Shown here: in pieces, positions 25,742-35,590 of the stretch | Layout: every line of letters starts with the position of its first letter | Numbering within the stretch: the stretch's first letter is position 1 | NCBI RefSeq assembly: GCF_024436395.1 | Contig: NZ_JAFMZO010000001.1 | Coordinates: 318,181-382,180 of the forward strand | Length of the DNA: 64,000 bases | Direction of reading: 5' to 3' | From: Paradesertivirga mongoliensis | GTDB taxonomy: Bacteria; Bacteroidota; Bacteroidia; Sphingobacteriales; Sphingobacteriaceae | Translations under genes and position numbers: made by a program | The notes under the pieces: generated by a model | Database searches by the model: none | What the model saw: the letters and a program-made list of their open reading frames with translations, nothing else | Told to the model about the DNA's origin: nothing

Positions 25742-26326
25742 TTAGTTTGACTCCTTCAGCTTTTCGTAATCCTCCGCAGTATCAATATCAATATTTCCTA
25801 ACGGAAAGGGAATTGCAACCACGTCCGATTCATTATCCAAAACCAGCCCTTTAGCTCCATGGTTTCCTTCGAGAGACAGTAGATCAGGAAAGAACCGCTT
25901 ATCAAATAGCACCGGCGTTCCCAGGGTGTTATCATAAGTGCATGCGGCGATAGCCCTTCCAGCGGCTTCTTTTTCAGTCATCAGCTTGTTGAGTATCGCG
26001 GAATCAACAAAAGGCTGATCACATAACATAATAATAGCTTGCGGGGCATCTGGTTCAAGTTGCAACAATCTGGTCAGACCACATTTTATTGAGGATGACA
26101 GGCCTTCATTCCAACTCATATTAATCACTATCTGAACATTTTCGGCGATTTCGGTCCGGATGTTATCTTCGTCTGCCCCCAGTACCACTACAATGGGTGA
26201 GCAGTTAGAAGCCAGGCCTTCTTCAACGGCGTGCTGTAAGAGACTCTTGCCATTATAGATAAGTTTTTGCTTGGGCCGGCCCAGCCGGCTGGATGAACCT
26301 GCCGCAAGAATTATAAGTCCTGTCAT
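25742..26326 (-). CDS. MobA-like nucleotidyltransferase (MocA family)
   Basis: 194 residues. The N-terminal LAAGSSSRLGRPKQKL is the nucleotide-binding signature of molybdenum cofactor cytidylyltransferase-like enzymes, followed by VVVLGADED, WNEGLSSSIKCG and LCDQPFVD. Proteins of this type transfer CMP or GMP to molybdopterin. Its start overlaps the XdhC gene by four bases, the usual partner in maturation of molybdenum hydroxylases. No molybdenum enzyme is in the window, so the target is elsewhere. Confidence 0.85.
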   Translation of the reverse strand: MTGLIILAAGSSSRLGRPKQKLIYNGKSLLQHAVEEGLASNCSPIVVVLGADEDNIRTEIAENVQIVINMSWNEGLSSSIKCGLTRLLQLEPDAPQAIIMLCDQPFVDSAILNKLMTEKEAAGRAIAACTYDNTLGTPVLFDKRFFPDLLSLEGNHGAKGLVLDNESDVVAIPFPLGNIDIDTAEDYEKLKESN

Positions 26327-27492
26327 AAGTTAATCGCGCAAGAGGAAAATTTAGCATTCGGGTGCTTCTTAGAAACAAGCTCAACGGCGTTCTGTTCTGC
26401 TGGTCTGAACTTTAATGAGGTACCTGTCCGATTCGACAGCACAGCTTTAATTTCTGAAACAATTGAAAGGGCTATTTCCTCTGGCGTTTCTGATCCAATA
26501 TCCAGACCTGTAGGGCCGAAAACAATATCAAGTTTTTCGGCGGATAGTGGGATTTCATTTTCCTGTAACTCATCCAGCATCCGCTGGAGCTTCTTTTTTG
26601 GTCCGAGTGCTCCAATATATTTCAGATCAAAGTTGGACAGCTGTCGCAGCGCAGCGATATCATAGTTGTAATTATGGGTCATCAATACTGCAACCGTCCA
26701 ATGATCAATAACAATTCCCGACAGGCAGTGCTCCGGCTTTGAAACCAACACCTGACTGGCAGACGGGAAGCGATTGGTGGTGGCGTAATTAGCCCGGCCA
26801 TCTATAACAGATACTTCCCAGCCTAAAATGTGGGCAAATTGCACCAAAGGCATCGCGTCATTACCCGCACCAAATATCAGCAGATGAACCGGCGGCTTTA
26901 AGTATTCAATAAATCCGGTAATAGTATCATGGTAATTCACAATAAGCGATTCCGCACATTTAAGCACCTTGCCTGCATCAGCCAAAAAAGCGTCTTTAAC
27001 AGCACTATCCAAAAAGCCCTGCTGCCCTCGGTCGCTTGTTAACAAAACAGACGTGCCTGCTTGTGGCGCCAACTTATTTTGCAAGGAAAAAAACGTTCCC
27101 AAAACCGCTTCCTGTCTTTTCGCGAGATAGCTTCTGAATAGGTGGATTGGATTAAACTCATCGCCGGGATTTAGCGGCTCGAGCAGCACCTGAATAACGC
27201 CATTGCAACCCAGACCAACGCCCATGGTTGCGTCATCATCGTCGGTAGTATCATAAGTAACTAAAGTGTTCCGACTTTCAACAATTGCAAGTCGGGCTTT
27301 ACGAAGAGCATCGCCCTCAAGGCAGCCGCCACTGATAGCTCCGGTTAGCTCTCCATTTTCTGTTACGAGCATCCTTGCCCCTTCGTGCCGGTAAGCCGAG
27401 CCCTCCACATGTACCACCGTAGCCAAAGCAGTTTTGAGACCGCGTTCAGTGGCGTCATCATAGGCTTTCACGATCTCCTGCAACTCCTTCAT
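26323..27492 (-). CDS. XdhC/CoxI family molybdoenzyme maturation factor
   Basis: 389 residues. XdhC proteins bind molybdenum cofactor, promote its sulfuration and hand it to xanthine-dehydrogenase-like enzymes. N-terminal XdhC_CoxI domain with VEGSAYRHEGARMLV and AISGGCLEGD, then GLGCNGVIQVL; C-terminal Rossmann domain with LLIFGAGNDAMPLVQFA and the closing GPTGLDIGSETPEEIALSI. Forms an overlapping pair with the MobA-like gene. Confidence 0.92.
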   Translation of the reverse strand: MKELQEIVKAYDDATERGLKTALATVVHVEGSAYRHEGARMLVTENGELTGAISGGCLEGDALRKARLAIVESRNTLVTYDTTDDDDATMGVGLGCNGVIQVLLEPLNPGDEFNPIHLFRSYLAKRQEAVLGTFFSLQNKLAPQAGTSVLLTSDRGQQGFLDSAVKDAFLADAGKVLKCAESLIVNYHDTITGFIEYLKPPVHLLIFGAGNDAMPLVQFAHILGWEVSVIDGRANYATTNRFPSASQVLVSKPEHCLSGIVIDHWTVAVLMTHNYNYDIAALRQLSNFDLKYIGALGPKKKLQRMLDELQENEIPLSAEKLDIVFGPTGLDIGSETPEEIALSIVSEIKAVLSNRTGTSLKFRPAEQNAVELVSKKHPNAKFSSCAINL

Positions 27493-27596
27493 TTTTTGGG
27501 TAAAGAAATTAAATTGGTTTACGTAAAAATCACCTTTTCTTTATGCAAGTCCAAATCCGGCAGGGACCAAAACGGTAACAATTTTAGTAAATGATT

Positions 27597-27633
27597 AAAA
27601 AAAACGGCTGGGCCTCAAAAAGAAACCCAACCG
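27597..27633 (-). terminator. Terminator of the metal operon
   Basis: On the minus strand CGGTTGGG (27626-27633) pairs with CCCAGCCG (27605-27612) except for one G-U-like mismatch, followed by eight T. It ends the copA-CDF-HMA operon and lies upstream of the XdhC gene. Confidence 0.8.
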
Positions 27634-27741
27634 CTTGCTTAACCCTCATCACTCAACCTTTGTCTTTCTTAAGAAAATCCTTAGATTTTGGATTGGGTAA
27701 ACGGATAACAGAATAGAAGCAAATTTGTTTGTGACCGGCGG

Positions 27742-27954
27742 TTAAGACAAGGGGTCTGCCTTAAATCCAAGTCGTTCAACCAGCTCCTTAATATCCTGCC
27801 GATCCAGATTTTCTGTTTCAACACTAAGGATTTTATCGGGATTATTGATATCCACATCCCAGTGTTTGATATCTACGTTTGCATCTAAATGGGGTGTAAC
27901 CTTCGCGATACAGCCTCCGCAATTAATAGTTGTTTTAAATTGATACTTTTCCAT
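27742..27954 (-). CDS. Heavy-metal-associated (HMA) small protein, copper chaperone-like
   Basis: 70 residues from ATG at 27954. Ferredoxin-like HMA fold with the metal motif NCGGCIAKV (CxxC) and a second helix ending VERLGFKADPL. Such proteins pass Cu(I) to a P-type ATPase. It is the last gene of an operon with a CDF transporter (five bases upstream) and a copper ATPase. An in-frame TTG at 27966 would overlap the CDF stop and is less likely. Divergence from classical CopZ (no Met-x-Cys start) is noted. Confidence 0.82.
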   Translation of the reverse strand: MEKYQFKTTINCGGCIAKVTPHLDANVDIKHWDVDINNPDKILSVETENLDRQDIKELVERLGFKADPLS

Positions 27955-27959
27955 GATTT

Positions 27960-28874
27960 TTAACAATTTCCGTTTTCTTGTTTTAACTCTCCCGACTCGA
28001 GCTCGATAGTGCTATGGTGCACGTTATGATGCTGAAGAGTGTGCCGTAACTTTTTTATCACCAGCATCTTTTCGCTAAAACTGAGTCGTTCATCTATTTT
28101 AATATGCACAGTAAGTGCGTTTTCTGTTGTACTAAGCGGCCAGATATGAATGTGATTTACATCAGTGATATCTGTATTTTTCAGAATAATGTCGCGAATC
28201 TCCTCAACCTTCACTCCTTTGGGAACCGCGTCTACCGAAAGCTTAAAACTTTCGACCAGAAGTTGCCAGGTGCCAACCAGTATCACAAAGGCAATAATCA
28301 ATCCCAACACAGAATCTACCCAATTCCAGCCGGTATATGCGATCACAATTCCACCGATCACTACCCCCAGAGAAACCAGCGCATCTGCCGCCAGATGCAG
28401 ATAAGCGCTTTTTACATTCAGATCTCTTTCTTTGTCTCTGAAAAAAAGCATGGCTGAAATTCCGTTCACTAAAATCCCTGCACCCGCAATCCAGGCTACT
28501 ACGCTCCCCTCCACAAATTCGGGGTTAGATAAGCGACGTAAAGATTCATACGCCATTATACCCACAGCGAGCAAAAGGATCACTGCGTTAGTCAAAGCCG
28601 CAAGCACCGTTGTCTTTTTATATCCGTAGGTGAAGACCTGTGTGGCTTTTTTTCTGGCGAGGATGAAAGCCAACAAGGAGAGCACCAGGCTTCCAACATC
28701 ACTAAGATTATGGCCAGCATCGGTTAACAGGGCCATCGAGTTATATTTCAATCCCCCGATTACCTCTGCTATCACGAACAACAGATTCAAAGTAATGCCT
28801 ATCTTAAAAGCCCTTCCGGCTAATAATCCAGGACTTACCTCGTGGGTGTGATGATGATGTTCGTGCGTGTGCAT
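27960..28874 (-). CDS. Cation diffusion facilitator (CzcD/ZitB-type)
   Basis: 304 residues; exchanges Zn(II) and related ions for protons across the inner membrane. His-rich N-terminus (MHTHEHHHHTHE), six membrane helices, transport-site motifs TDAGHNLSDV (helix 2) and HLAADALVSLG (helix 5), and a C-terminal cytosolic domain (HIHIWPLSTTENALTVH). Placed one base after the copper ATPase gene and five bases before the HMA gene: one metal-resistance operon. Confidence 0.92.
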   Translation of the reverse strand: MHTHEHHHHTHEVSPGLLAGRAFKIGITLNLLFVIAEVIGGLKYNSMALLTDAGHNLSDVGSLVLSLLAFILARKKATQVFTYGYKKTTVLAALTNAVILLLAVGIMAYESLRRLSNPEFVEGSVVAWIAGAGILVNGISAMLFFRDKERDLNVKSAYLHLAADALVSLGVVIGGIVIAYTGWNWVDSVLGLIIAFVILVGTWQLLVESFKLSVDAVPKGVKVEEIRDIILKNTDITDVNHIHIWPLSTTENALTVHIKIDERLSFSEKMLVIKKLRHTLQHHNVHHSTIELESGELKQENGNC

Positions 28875-28875
28875 A

Positions 28876-31101
28876 TTACATTTTCATATACTTCAGCCTC
28901 AGACTGTTGGCCACAACACTTATACTGCTTAGCGCCATTGCACCGCCGGCCAGCATCGGGTTTAATAAAAATCCTGTAAAGGGATATAAAATTCCTGCTG
29001 CAAGTGGTATGCCGATTAAATTGTAAATGAAGGCCCAGAACAGATTCTGTTTAATCACTTGTACGGTTTGACGTGACAACTTTATAGCCCGTGGAATATG
29101 CATCAGATCGGAAGAGATCAGGGTCATTTTAGCTACATCCATCGCAATGTCTGTGCCTTTGCCCATGGCGATACTGACATCAGCCAACGCAAGTGCCTCA
29201 CTATCATTAATTCCATCGCCCACCATCGCCACTTTAATGCCCTCAGCCTGCAATTTCTTTACGAAAGCCGCCTTATCGCCCGGCATGGTTTCCGCTTTAT
29301 AATTAAGTATACCCACCTGCTTTGCTACAGCTTGTGCAGTAGTTAAATTATCGCCGGTAAGCATATAAACGTCGACATTCATTGCTTCAAGCGCTTTTAC
29401 TGCTTCTGCCGAGGTTTCTTTGATTTTATCGGCTATCGCGATTGCGGCAAGTGTATTTTCTTTGTCGGCGAACCAGATAACAGTATACGCATTACTAAGC
29501 CATTCCTCCACTTTTTGCTCGAGTGATGCGTCTATGGCGATTGCATTTGAACTCATTAGTTTAGGACTGCCTAGAAAATATGCATCACCCTGATGGGATG
29601 CAAAAACACCTTCGCCGGTAAGGCTTTCAAATGATTCCAGCGGAAGCTGTTTTACCTCCATGTTTTGAAAGTATTTTACAACCGCATCTGCCAGGGGGTG
29701 TTCGGATTGGGATTCTATGCTATAAATCAAAGCCGACAAGTGTTCGCGGTCTGCACCTTCTTTCCATTCAATGCCAATTACGTCTGGTTTTCCTTCGGTG
29801 ATAGTGCCTGTTTTGTCCAGAATAATGGCTTTTACATTCCGTGCTTCCTCCAAACTTTCAGCATCCTTTATTAGAATTCCGTTTTCTGCTCCTTTGCCAA
29901 CACCCACCATTATTGCTGTAGGCGTGGCCAGCCCAAGCGCACACGGACAAGCGATTACCAACACGGTCACCATGGCTAACAGACCCTGAGTAAATCCATT
30001 TTCGCCACCCAATACCAGCCAGGTAAAAAGACAAAAAATGGCAAAACCGATAACCGCAGGAACAAATATGCCTGCGATTTTATCCACCAGTTTCTGCACC
30101 GGCGCCTTACTTCCCTGAGCGTTCTGCACTAATTTTATTATCTGTGCGAGAAGCGTGTCCTTTCCTACCTTTTCGGCCAGAAAGCGAAAACTACCTTTTT
30201 GGTTTATCGTTCCGGCGTATACCAGGGCATCCTTTTCTTTTAAAACCGGCACAGGTTCGCCGCTGATCATACTTTCGTCGACGTAAGATGAACCAGAAAG
30301 CACTTTCCCGTCAAGCGGGACCTTTTCTCCGGGTTTCACAAGAAGCACGTCGTTGACTCGGACATCTTCGGTCCTAACAACTTCTTCTTTGTCGCCTTTT
30401 ATCCGGATAACCGTATCGGGCTGTAATCCAATCAATTTCTTAATGGCCTCGGAGGTGTTTGATTTGGCGTTTTCTTCCAGAAGCTTACCTAAAAGGATAA
30501 AGGCAATAACCACCACCGCTGCTTCGAAATATACATGTGCATGTAGTCCGCGACTTGTCCAGAACTCGGGATACAGGGTGTTAAAAACACTAAAAAGATA
30601 TGCAATACCCGTACTTAAGGACACCAGAGTGTCCATATTGGCATTTCCATGATTTGCCTGTTTCCAGGCGTTGACGAAAAACTGCCGTCCGAATATTAAA
30701 ACCACCGGTGTAGCAAGCGCCCACTGGATGTAGTTTCCATATTCTACATCCATAAAAAACATCCCAAGGGCAACAATGGGCAACGCAGACAGGATGGATA
30801 ACCAGGTATTTCGCTCAAGAGCTTTAAATTTGGCTTTCTGAATAGCTTCTAAGGTGGCTTTCGCCGAAGCCGAATCTTCTATGATCAGATCATAACCCAC
30901 CGATTGCACTGCAGATTTGAGTTCTTCGGGTTTCACAACCGATGGCTGATATTCTACTAATGCAGTATTATTGGCAAAGTTTACCGCTGCGTTTACTACT
31001 CCCTTGTGAGATTGCAAAATAGTTTCGGCGCTAATGGCGCAGGAAGCGCAGCTTAGGCCGGTAACAGGAAAGTTCTCTTTTATCGTTTTTGAAGTACTCA
31101 T
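28876..31101 (-). CDS. copA: Copper-transporting P-type ATPase
   Basis: 741 residues; exports Cu(I) with ATP. One N-terminal HMA domain (LSCASC, Cys18 and Cys21), eight membrane helices, the metal-site motif Cys385-Pro-Cys387 in ACPCALGLATP, the phosphorylated Asp429 in DKTGTITEG, and the hinge GDGINDSEALA. First gene of the operon with CDF and HMA genes. A near-match to a -7 box (GACCTTTG, minus strand, 31123-31130) lies upstream. Confidence 0.95.
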   Translation of the reverse strand: MSTSKTIKENFPVTGLSCASCAISAETILQSHKGVVNAAVNFANNTALVEYQPSVVKPEELKSAVQSVGYDLIIEDSASAKATLEAIQKAKFKALERNTWLSILSALPIVALGMFFMDVEYGNYIQWALATPVVLIFGRQFFVNAWKQANHGNANMDTLVSLSTGIAYLFSVFNTLYPEFWTSRGLHAHVYFEAAVVVIAFILLGKLLEENAKSNTSEAIKKLIGLQPDTVIRIKGDKEEVVRTEDVRVNDVLLVKPGEKVPLDGKVLSGSSYVDESMISGEPVPVLKEKDALVYAGTINQKGSFRFLAEKVGKDTLLAQIIKLVQNAQGSKAPVQKLVDKIAGIFVPAVIGFAIFCLFTWLVLGGENGFTQGLLAMVTVLVIACPCALGLATPTAIMVGVGKGAENGILIKDAESLEEARNVKAIILDKTGTITEGKPDVIGIEWKEGADREHLSALIYSIESQSEHPLADAVVKYFQNMEVKQLPLESFESLTGEGVFASHQGDAYFLGSPKLMSSNAIAIDASLEQKVEEWLSNAYTVIWFADKENTLAAIAIADKIKETSAEAVKALEAMNVDVYMLTGDNLTTAQAVAKQVGILNYKAETMPGDKAAFVKKLQAEGIKVAMVGDGINDSEALALADVSIAMGKGTDIAMDVAKMTLISSDLMHIPRAIKLSRQTVQVIKQNLFWAFIYNLIGIPLAAGILYPFTGFLLNPMLAGGAMALSSISVVANSLRLKYMKM

Positions 31102-31224
31102 AGTATTTCATTTTTGTATACTCAAAGGTCGGGGATAAAGAGAGCGAAACTTTATATTATCATGGGAAAGATTTATAAAATTTTAAAGAATCAGCACAAG
31201 GGAGTTTAAGAGGAGTGTTTACCT

Positions 31225-32517
31225 TCACTCCTTCTTCCGCCCTAAAATCAGTCTGATTCCCTTATCATAGCTAAAATATCCTGAGATCCAATTCAGAAGC
31301 ACGATAAGCCGGTTCTTGAAACTGATAATGGATATCAAATGAATAAACATCCAGATAAGCCATGCTAAGAAGCCCTGCGTTTTAAATTCTCGGTTAAACA
31401 TTTTCAAATCTGCTACGGCATGATTGCGTCCGATAGTGGCCATAGAACCCTGATCATGATACTTAAAGGCTTCCGGCTTTTCGCCGTTTAACAGGCGCGT
31501 AAGATTTTTTGACAGTAATTTCCCCTGCTGAATGGCCGGCTGAGCCACCATCGGATGCCCTTCCGGATATTCGGGACTAATCATGCAAGCCACATCTCCG
31601 ATGGCAAAAACGTTATCGTAAGCCTCTACCAGGTTATATTCATTCACACGAATGCGGTTTCCTTTAAAAATGCTTTCTTCCTTTAATCCCTTAATCGGAG
31701 CGCCTACCACACCGGCGGTCCAGATTAATGTATGAGCTTTTAATTCTTCTCCCGAATCAAGAAGAACTGTTTCTCCATCGTAGGATTTTACCCGCCGGTT
31801 GAGCCAAACCTTTACTCCATAATTTTTCAGAAACTCGAGCGATTTTTCTGAAGCTTCCGCAGACATGCCCTTTAATAACTGATCCCCACTTTGGATGAGA
31901 TTAATATCCATCTGTTTTATGTTCAGCTCTTTATAATCTTTTGGAAACACATGCTTCCGAAGCTCGCTCAACGCTCCGGCTAACTCCACCCCTGTGGGCC
32001 CTCCTCCAACAATTACAAAATCCATTAACAGATTTAGCTGGGCTTCGTCGCGGGCTTGCAAGGCATTTTCAAGGTTGCAGAGAATGGTATTTCGAAGCAT
32101 CACGGCGTCATTTATGCTTTTGAGTGCAATAGCATTTTTTTGCATCAGCGCGTTGCCAAAAAAATTGGTTTCTGCCCCGGTGGCAATTACCAGGTAATGA
32201 TATGCAATCTCGCCAATCGTGGTGTTCAATAATTGTCTTCCTGCATCAAGCGATATGACTTCAGTTAAGCGAAAGAAGAAATTTTGCTGCCCTTCGAAAA
32301 ATTTCCTGAATGGATATGCAATAGACGCCCCGTTAAGTCCAGAGGTGGCCACCTGATAAAGCAATGGCTGAAATGTATGATAATTATTTTTATCGATCAG
32401 CACCACCTGAACGGCAGCCTTTGACAAAGACTTGGCAAGCTTAAGCCCTGCAAAGCCGCCTCCTACAATAACAATACGTGGGTTACCCGTATCGGGGATA
32501 CCTGTTAATTTCACCAT
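31225..32517 (-). CDS. ndh: NADH dehydrogenase type II-like flavoprotein
   Basis: 430 residues; non-proton-pumping NADH:quinone oxidoreductase. FAD-binding IVGGGFAGLKLAKS at the N-terminus, NAD-binding IVGGGPTGVELAGALSE in the middle, and the quinone-site region with VFAIGDVA and QPAIQQGK. C-terminal hydrophobic stretch (about 380-405) anchors it to the membrane. Single gene, divergent from the PAS-GAF kinase, with a 16-base palindrome in the shared upstream region. Confidence 0.92.
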   Translation of the reverse strand: MVKLTGIPDTGNPRIVIVGGGFAGLKLAKSLSKAAVQVVLIDKNNYHTFQPLLYQVATSGLNGASIAYPFRKFFEGQQNFFFRLTEVISLDAGRQLLNTTIGEIAYHYLVIATGAETNFFGNALMQKNAIALKSINDAVMLRNTILCNLENALQARDEAQLNLLMDFVIVGGGPTGVELAGALSELRKHVFPKDYKELNIKQMDINLIQSGDQLLKGMSAEASEKSLEFLKNYGVKVWLNRRVKSYDGETVLLDSGEELKAHTLIWTAGVVGAPIKGLKEESIFKGNRIRVNEYNLVEAYDNVFAIGDVACMISPEYPEGHPMVAQPAIQQGKLLSKNLTRLLNGEKPEAFKYHDQGSMATIGRNHAVADLKMFNREFKTQGFLAWLIWMFIHLISIISFKNRLIVLLNWISGYFSYDKGIRLILGRKKE

Positions 32518-32609
32518 TTATGTCCTTATGTAATTACACAAACATCGGGCGGTTAGATTTGTTCCCTTATAGCAGTGGCCGACGATTTGTTTAGCGTAGT
32601 TCAGCGGAT

Positions 32610-32625
32610 CATCGGTATACCGATG
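32610..32625. promoter_or_regulatory. 16-base perfect palindrome in divergent promoter region
   Basis: CATCGGTATACCGATG reads the same on both strands. It sits 93 bases from the ndh start and 42 bases before the histidine kinase start, where a dimeric regulator could act. No factor is assigned. Confidence 0.45.
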
Positions 32626-32666
32626 GGTTTATTACTCCAGCTAAGGGGCGAAACTTTTGCTTTTAA

Positions 32667-35057
32667 ATGATGATAGAAAGTAAAATACACATTTCTAATC
32701 GCATTACCAGTCATAGAGTCATTCAAGATTTTAGCCACACCGGTATTATAAACATGCTGGCCATTGATGCCCGGGGAATTATAGTTTACGTTAATGAGGC
32801 AGAGCTTTCTTTATCGGGCTATACAGCCAGCGAATATCTCGGACAGCACTTCGGAACTTTTTACAAAGATGAGTCTGTGGTTGCTGCTATTTTAGACAGT
32901 ATTCGGCAGCCAGAGGGAATCTACAACCTGGAAGCACGCCTGCATTGTAAAAATGGGGTAATTAAGGATATCCTGATAAGCACCAGAAACCTGCAGGACG
33001 AGAACGAGCTGCTGTACACCTATCTTTTTATTCGTGACATCACCCTTTCCAGGAAAAACGAAAACCTTCTGGCGTATCTTAACACTGCCGCGGAAGTACT
33101 GGCCGGAGCCCGCGATACGAAAGACGCATTAAATAAGATCGCGGATCTGATTGTGCCCAGATTTGCAAATTGGTTTACTATCGACCTGTTAAAAAACGGC
33201 GAACTTGAACTAATCAAAATCGCCCACCAGAACCCTGAATTACTTAAAATCTCGCTCGACTATCGCCGGAGATACCCCACCAATCTGAGTGGGGACGCCG
33301 GCACTGCTCTGGTAGTGAAGACCGGCCGACCGAACTTCCTGCCAGTTGTGAGCCCCGAAATGATCGATATGCATATAACCGATCCCGTTCAGCGAAAAAT
33401 TATTCACAGTCTGGGCCTGCACTCGGTCATCACCGTTGCCATGTTTAACAAAGAAGCAATTACCGGGGTAATTACCTTTGTTTCGTCAACGCCGGGGAAA
33501 TATGATGAGTCTGATCTCCGTTTCGCACAAAATTTTGCAAACCATATAGGGCTTGCTATAGAAAACACCCGTCTTAACGAGGAAGCTCTGGCAGAAATAG
33601 ACCGGCGTTCTAAAATAGAAGACGAGCTGCGAAGAACCCAGCTGCAATTAAAGTCGGCGCTCTCATCAGGCTTAATAGGCACCTGGATACGCGATTTGGA
33701 AAACAATATCCTGTATGCCGACGAGAGCTTGTCGAATCTGTTTGATATTGAATATAAGCCGGAGGGCGTAGCCCCCGATGTCTTTATCAGCCGCATCCAT
33801 CCTGAAGACCTTGTAGATTCACAATTAAAACGCCAGGAGGCAGTTGAATGCGGCGGTGATTATGAAGCGGAGTACCGGATTGTTACGAAAGACGGAAAAG
33901 TTAAATGGGTTTTTGCAAGAGGCAAAACTGAATGTAATGCGGAGGGAAAAGCGGTAAGATTTGCAGGCGTAGTGGGTGATATTACCGAACGCAAAAAGGC
34001 CGAAAATGCATTAAAAGAGAGCGAAGAACGCTTCCGGCTGATGGCAGAGGCCATGCCTCAAAAAATATTTGTGAGCGACGTGAATGCAGGGCTTATTTAC
34101 CTTAACCCACAATGGGAAGAATTTACCGGTTGCTCCCGGGAAGAGATCACTGAACTTTCTTTAGCTCATTTTATCCACCCTGACGACCTGGAAGAAAATC
34201 TTAAAAGATGGTCTGAAGCAGTTCAATCTGGCAGCGAGTTTCAATACGAGCACCGGTTCAGAGCAAAAGACGGGAAATATTTCTGGCATCTTACCAGAGC
34301 GCTGTCTCTGCATGATACCGGCGGAAATAAGATTTGGATAGGCTCTATCACCGACATTGACGAGCAAAAGAAAAAGGAACAGAAAAAGGATGAATTCATC
34401 AGTATAGCCAGCCATGAGCTAAAAACTCCTATCACCAGTTTAAAGGGCTATTTGCAAATTCTTAGCAGGATGGTAGAAAAAGAAAATAATTCATCCATCT
34501 GCGATCTGGTGTTGAAAACTCACAGACAGGCACATAAACTGGCTTCACTCATTATTGATCTGTTGGATGTATCGAAAATGCAGGCGGGTAAAATGAACTA
34601 TAACTTTGTAACCTTCAATTTTGAAGAAGTGATAGACGACGCCATTACAGACGCACAAAATACCTATCCCAGCCATCGCATCACGGTTAAAGGCAATCCG
34701 GCGGTAAATGCTTTTGGTGATAAGCACCGCCTCGAGCAGGTACTATCAAACTTGCTAAGCAATGCTGCAAAATACTCTCCGGAAGAAAATGAAATAATTC
34801 TCGCTATTTCAACTTCTGATGATTTGCTAACCGTATCTATACAGGATTTCGGAATTGGAATCCCGGAAGAAAAGACCCGTTTTATATTTAACCGGTTCTT
34901 CAGGGCCGAAGATACGTCTTACAAATTTACGGGTCTCGGCATTGGCCTTTATATATCGCAGGAAATAATACAGCGACACAAAGGAAAAATCACCTTCTCC
35001 TCTGTGGTAGGAAAAGGTTCAACCTTTACGGTAAAGATTCCCCTTCGGGAATCCTGA
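32667..35057 (+). CDS. PAS-GAF-PAS-PAS histidine kinase
   Basis: 796 residues, soluble. PAS (~20-130), GAF (~140-300), PAS/PAC (~325-450, ending DITERKK), PAS/PAC (~455-570, ending DIDEQKKK), HisKA with His583 in SIASHELKTPITS, and HATPase (DFGIGIPEEK, GLGIGLY). The HisKA-HATPase half strongly resembles that of the CheB-CheR kinase, suggesting a common origin. No receiver domain and no adjacent regulator in the same direction, so it is an orphan kinase. Signal unknown. Confidence 0.92.
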   Translation: MMIESKIHISNRITSHRVIQDFSHTGIINMLAIDARGIIVYVNEAELSLSGYTASEYLGQHFGTFYKDESVVAAILDSIRQPEGIYNLEARLHCKNGVIKDILISTRNLQDENELLYTYLFIRDITLSRKNENLLAYLNTAAEVLAGARDTKDALNKIADLIVPRFANWFTIDLLKNGELELIKIAHQNPELLKISLDYRRRYPTNLSGDAGTALVVKTGRPNFLPVVSPEMIDMHITDPVQRKIIHSLGLHSVITVAMFNKEAITGVITFVSSTPGKYDESDLRFAQNFANHIGLAIENTRLNEEALAEIDRRSKIEDELRRTQLQLKSALSSGLIGTWIRDLENNILYADESLSNLFDIEYKPEGVAPDVFISRIHPEDLVDSQLKRQEAVECGGDYEAEYRIVTKDGKVKWVFARGKTECNAEGKAVRFAGVVGDITERKKAENALKESEERFRLMAEAMPQKIFVSDVNAGLIYLNPQWEEFTGCSREEITELSLAHFIHPDDLEENLKRWSEAVQSGSEFQYEHRFRAKDGKYFWHLTRALSLHDTGGNKIWIGSITDIDEQKKKEQKKDEFISIASHELKTPITSLKGYLQILSRMVEKENNSSICDLVLKTHRQAHKLASLIIDLLDVSKMQAGKMNYNFVTFNFEEVIDDAITDAQNTYPSHRITVKGNPAVNAFGDKHRLEQVLSNLLSNAAKYSPEENEIILAISTSDDLLTVSIQDFGIGIPEEKTRFIFNRFFRAEDTSYKFTGLGIGLYISQEIIQRHKGKITFSSVVGKGSTFTVKIPLRES

Positions 35058-35093
35058 GGTCTCTCTAACAAACAGCTTAACCCGCTTAATCTG

Positions 35094-35288
35094 TCAGGCG
35101 GCGCTCTCTCCGTAGTATTTGTTCAGGTATTCCCGCAGGGCTTTGGCCGAGGTGATGCCGGAATTATTTACGACAGATGTTAATATAGACGGATGCAAGT
35201 CGAACTGTTTCGACCAGTACTCCACTTCATAATATTCGTGTATGTTAATCCTGTCAAGATCGAGGCTACGAAATTCAATATCTTCCAT
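35094..35288 (-). CDS. DUF3606 small protein
   Basis: 64 residues: INIHEYYEVEYWSKQFDLHPSILTSVVNNSG followed by AKALREYLNKYYG. This fits DUF3606, where a short helix pair follows the invariant 'E-Y-W-(S/T)-K-x-(F/L)' block. Family function unknown; such genes are frequent in Bacteroidota and rhizobia near stress and sensory genes. Convergent with the kinase gene. Confidence 0.75.
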   Translation of the reverse strand: MEDIEFRSLDLDRINIHEYYEVEYWSKQFDLHPSILTSVVNNSGITSAKALREYLNKYYGESAA

Positions 35289-35590
35289 ATAATTTTAACT
35301 AACTATATAATAAACGTTTAACAGGCGACAATAGTTTTTATCGAACAACTATCTTTATTAAATTTAATAATATAATTACCTAATAAGAGATTGAACTGAA
35401 GCTGGGCGGAAATAACGGTGGTCAAACAATTCTAACCCTAACTCGTTATATCGCCAGCTAACATCTTGAAAGCATTTTTGCAGAACTAAGTAATTGCCGT
35501 ATACTAAACCCGTATTTATTCGCCCGGCAGGTTAATATAAATTCCGGCATCTTTACCTCCTCTGCTCTCTCTAAAATAAAAAACAAAATC
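35289..35590. other. Intergenic region
   Basis: 302 bases, A/T-rich; contains a short ATAGTT/AACTAT inverted repeat around 35331-35352 and no supportable gene or terminator. Confidence 0.5.
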
